This document shows, piece after piece, positions 62,495-64,000 of a stretch of 64,000 nt of DNA. A program made the translations under genes and the position numbers. Each line of letters opens with the position of its first letter. Position 1 is the first letter of the stretch. Below the pieces are notes generated by a model. That model was given only the letters and a program-made list of their open reading frames with translations, made no database searches and was not told where the DNA came from. Origin of the DNA: Quillaja saponaria (lineage: Eukaryota > Streptophyta > Magnoliopsida > Fabales > Quillajaceae); the NCBI GenBank assembly GCA_029379385.1, contig CM055611.1, positions 7,254,001-7,318,000 on the forward strand. Direction: 5' to 3'.

Positions 62495-64000
62495 AAGGCA
62501 AGAATAATTATTCACCAAGTATTGGTTTGACTTTGACTTTAATTTTTTTAGATTTTTGTTTTATGTGAAAAATTTTGTAGATGTAAATATAATTTAAATA
62601 AAGAGAATTAAGTGGATTGAGTATATAATAATATGTATATTAAAATAGGAATTTGGAATAAATTTGAACCACAAACTTAAAAGGGAACTTTGACCAAGTT
62701 TATATAATTGCCTTTTTTCTCATTTCTCCACACTTTCTACATCGACCTTGCCTACTCCTCATCCTTCTGCCAGTAACTCCCCTATTTCTAGCCCCTTGAG
62801 AAACTCTTGAAGCATGGCAAATTTGTGTCTAGATCTTGGAAATTTTTCAAGCTTGGTGTGAGACCTTTTGCTTTCTCTTTCACATACATATTGTAGTAGC
62901 TTGTGGGGTGATAGCAAGTGCTCCTTGTATGGTTTTGCTGGTTGATCTCTTGTGTGGCTGAAAGGTATAAGTTTGATTTTGTTTAGTAGTTAAGTTATTC
63001 TTAAGGGAAGGTAGATGTATGTGAGGGTGTGAGGAAAGATGAAGCCATAGGTTGAAGTTAAACAACCAAGTTGTTGTCCCCTGTTTTGGGGCAGCAACTT
63101 GGTTTCTTACTCTTCTTTCATGACCGACAATGAGGCATCAAATGAAGGAAGGTTGATGGCTTTAGGGTTTAATGGCAGCAAGGAGGGGTAAAGGTGCAAA
63201 AAATTCTTTGTGTCTTGAGCCTAAGTGTAATGATTTTCTAGTTAGGTGAAGTGATTAGAATTCAATTGTGTTAAGTTTTATGCTTGCTTTGTTATTAAAA
63301 GTTTGATCATGAAGAATAGGAGAGTTTTGAATTATGAACCAAGATCTAACAACAATGAACCTACATAAGGTAGTTGTATATAATTATTAAATAAGAGGTT
63401 TCAAGTTAATTATACTCATGATGGAAATATATATTTTAAATTCTTGGTGATTTGTTGTTATTGGAATTGAATAAAAAGTTCATAAAAAAGAGCAAAAAGT
63501 TGTTGGTTGATGTGGTGAGTTGATGATTTGATAAAAATGGGTAGTGGTTGGTTGATTTAGTTGTGGGTAAAGTGTTAGAAAATGAGAGTTCAGAAGTTTT
63601 TGAAGGGATGCAGGGCCTGATTTCATGGGTTGGAGAAATTTAGTGTTTCGAGTATGTTCGAGACTGAATTAAATTAAGAATTCTAAAGAGAAAACATAGC
63701 TTAGGGTCTTGACATGATATGTGGAAAATTTCGTAACCTGGTTCAAAGTTTATTTTTTGGTAAAACTATTGGACTACAGTTAGGTCCGTGCAAGATTTTA
63801 GGCGAGCTTTAGTCAGTCCGGGAGACTTTGTCATGGGTTATGATTTAAATTAGCCTAGGACCTCTGAATAAAAGTTGTTCCTAACATAACAAAGAAAAAA
63901 TATGGAGTGGTTTAGATCTTAATTCCTTGCTGTGTCTATTTTGGATGTGCTGGAAATTATGGTTGTGAGTTTCGGATCCTGACTGAACCTGTTTTGAAGT
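62349..64000 (+). mobile_element. LTR of the dominant family, cut by the window end (copy G)
   Basis: It starts TGTTATAACCCAGTACG at 62349. A TA run lies at about 62454-62488. The sequence then follows copy C closely from about 63440 (GTGGTGAGTTGATGATTTGAT, TTTTTGAAGGGATGCAGG). Its right end, and whether it is solo or part of a full element, lie outside the window. The five bases before it are ACCTC. Confidence 0.7.

Overview
The window is nuclear DNA from a flowering plant, most likely a eudicot. It is very AT-rich, has long AT microsatellites, split genes with plant-type GT/AG introns, and dense transposable-element debris. No bacterial operons, CRISPR array or phage modules are visible. 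Species cannot be told from the sequence.

Only two host genes can be read with confidence, both on the minus strand. (1) At 26.78-31.51 kb lies an eight-exon gene of the 2-isopropylmalate synthase family. Its exons join in frame into a catalytic half of about 403 residues. No plastid transit peptide and no C-terminal leucine-regulatory domain are found, so it resembles the methylthioalkylmalate/citramalate-synthase type of derivative or a truncated copy. (2) At 57.30-57.79 kb lies an intact single-exon 162-residue ferredoxin-like protein of the plant mitochondrial complex I bridge type (C1-FDX). It has lost part of the 2Fe-2S cysteine motif. Its promoter carries TGGGCY (site II) motifs and a G-box. 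A decayed Myb/SANT-like gene lies at 59.1-60.25 kb.

The rest is nested repeats. A degenerate Ty1-copia segment and its flank occur twice (1-2975 and 33303-36262). A second block (13588-16865) recurs at 36262-50443, where it is split by an inserted element. One LTR family dominates: LTRs of 2.3-3.8 kb starting TGTTATAACC or TGTTACAACC and ending near GGGTGNGACA, with no coding capacity. It forms a solo LTR at 8576-12251 (TSD GATGA), a solo LTR at 13815-16108 (TSD GAACC) and its duplicate, a 5'-truncated copy at about 17.24-20.17 kb, a copy running off the right edge from 62349, and one complete minus-strand element at 36938-47750. That element has two 3.8 kb LTRs, a tRNA-iMet primer-binding site, a polypurine tract and about 3.2 kb of non-coding interior, which fits a LARD (large retrotransposon derivative).

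Smaller elements are two long-TIR Mutator-like elements (5559-6850 and 25691-26440), a small decayed LTR element with a primer-binding site (about 21.2-23.57 kb), a dispersed AT-rich repeat of about 1 kb, a tandem repeat of about 168 bp, a probable SINE inside the synthase gene, and traces of a CACTA element. The nesting gives a partial order: the solo LTR went into its target, that block was duplicated, then the LARD inserted into one copy.
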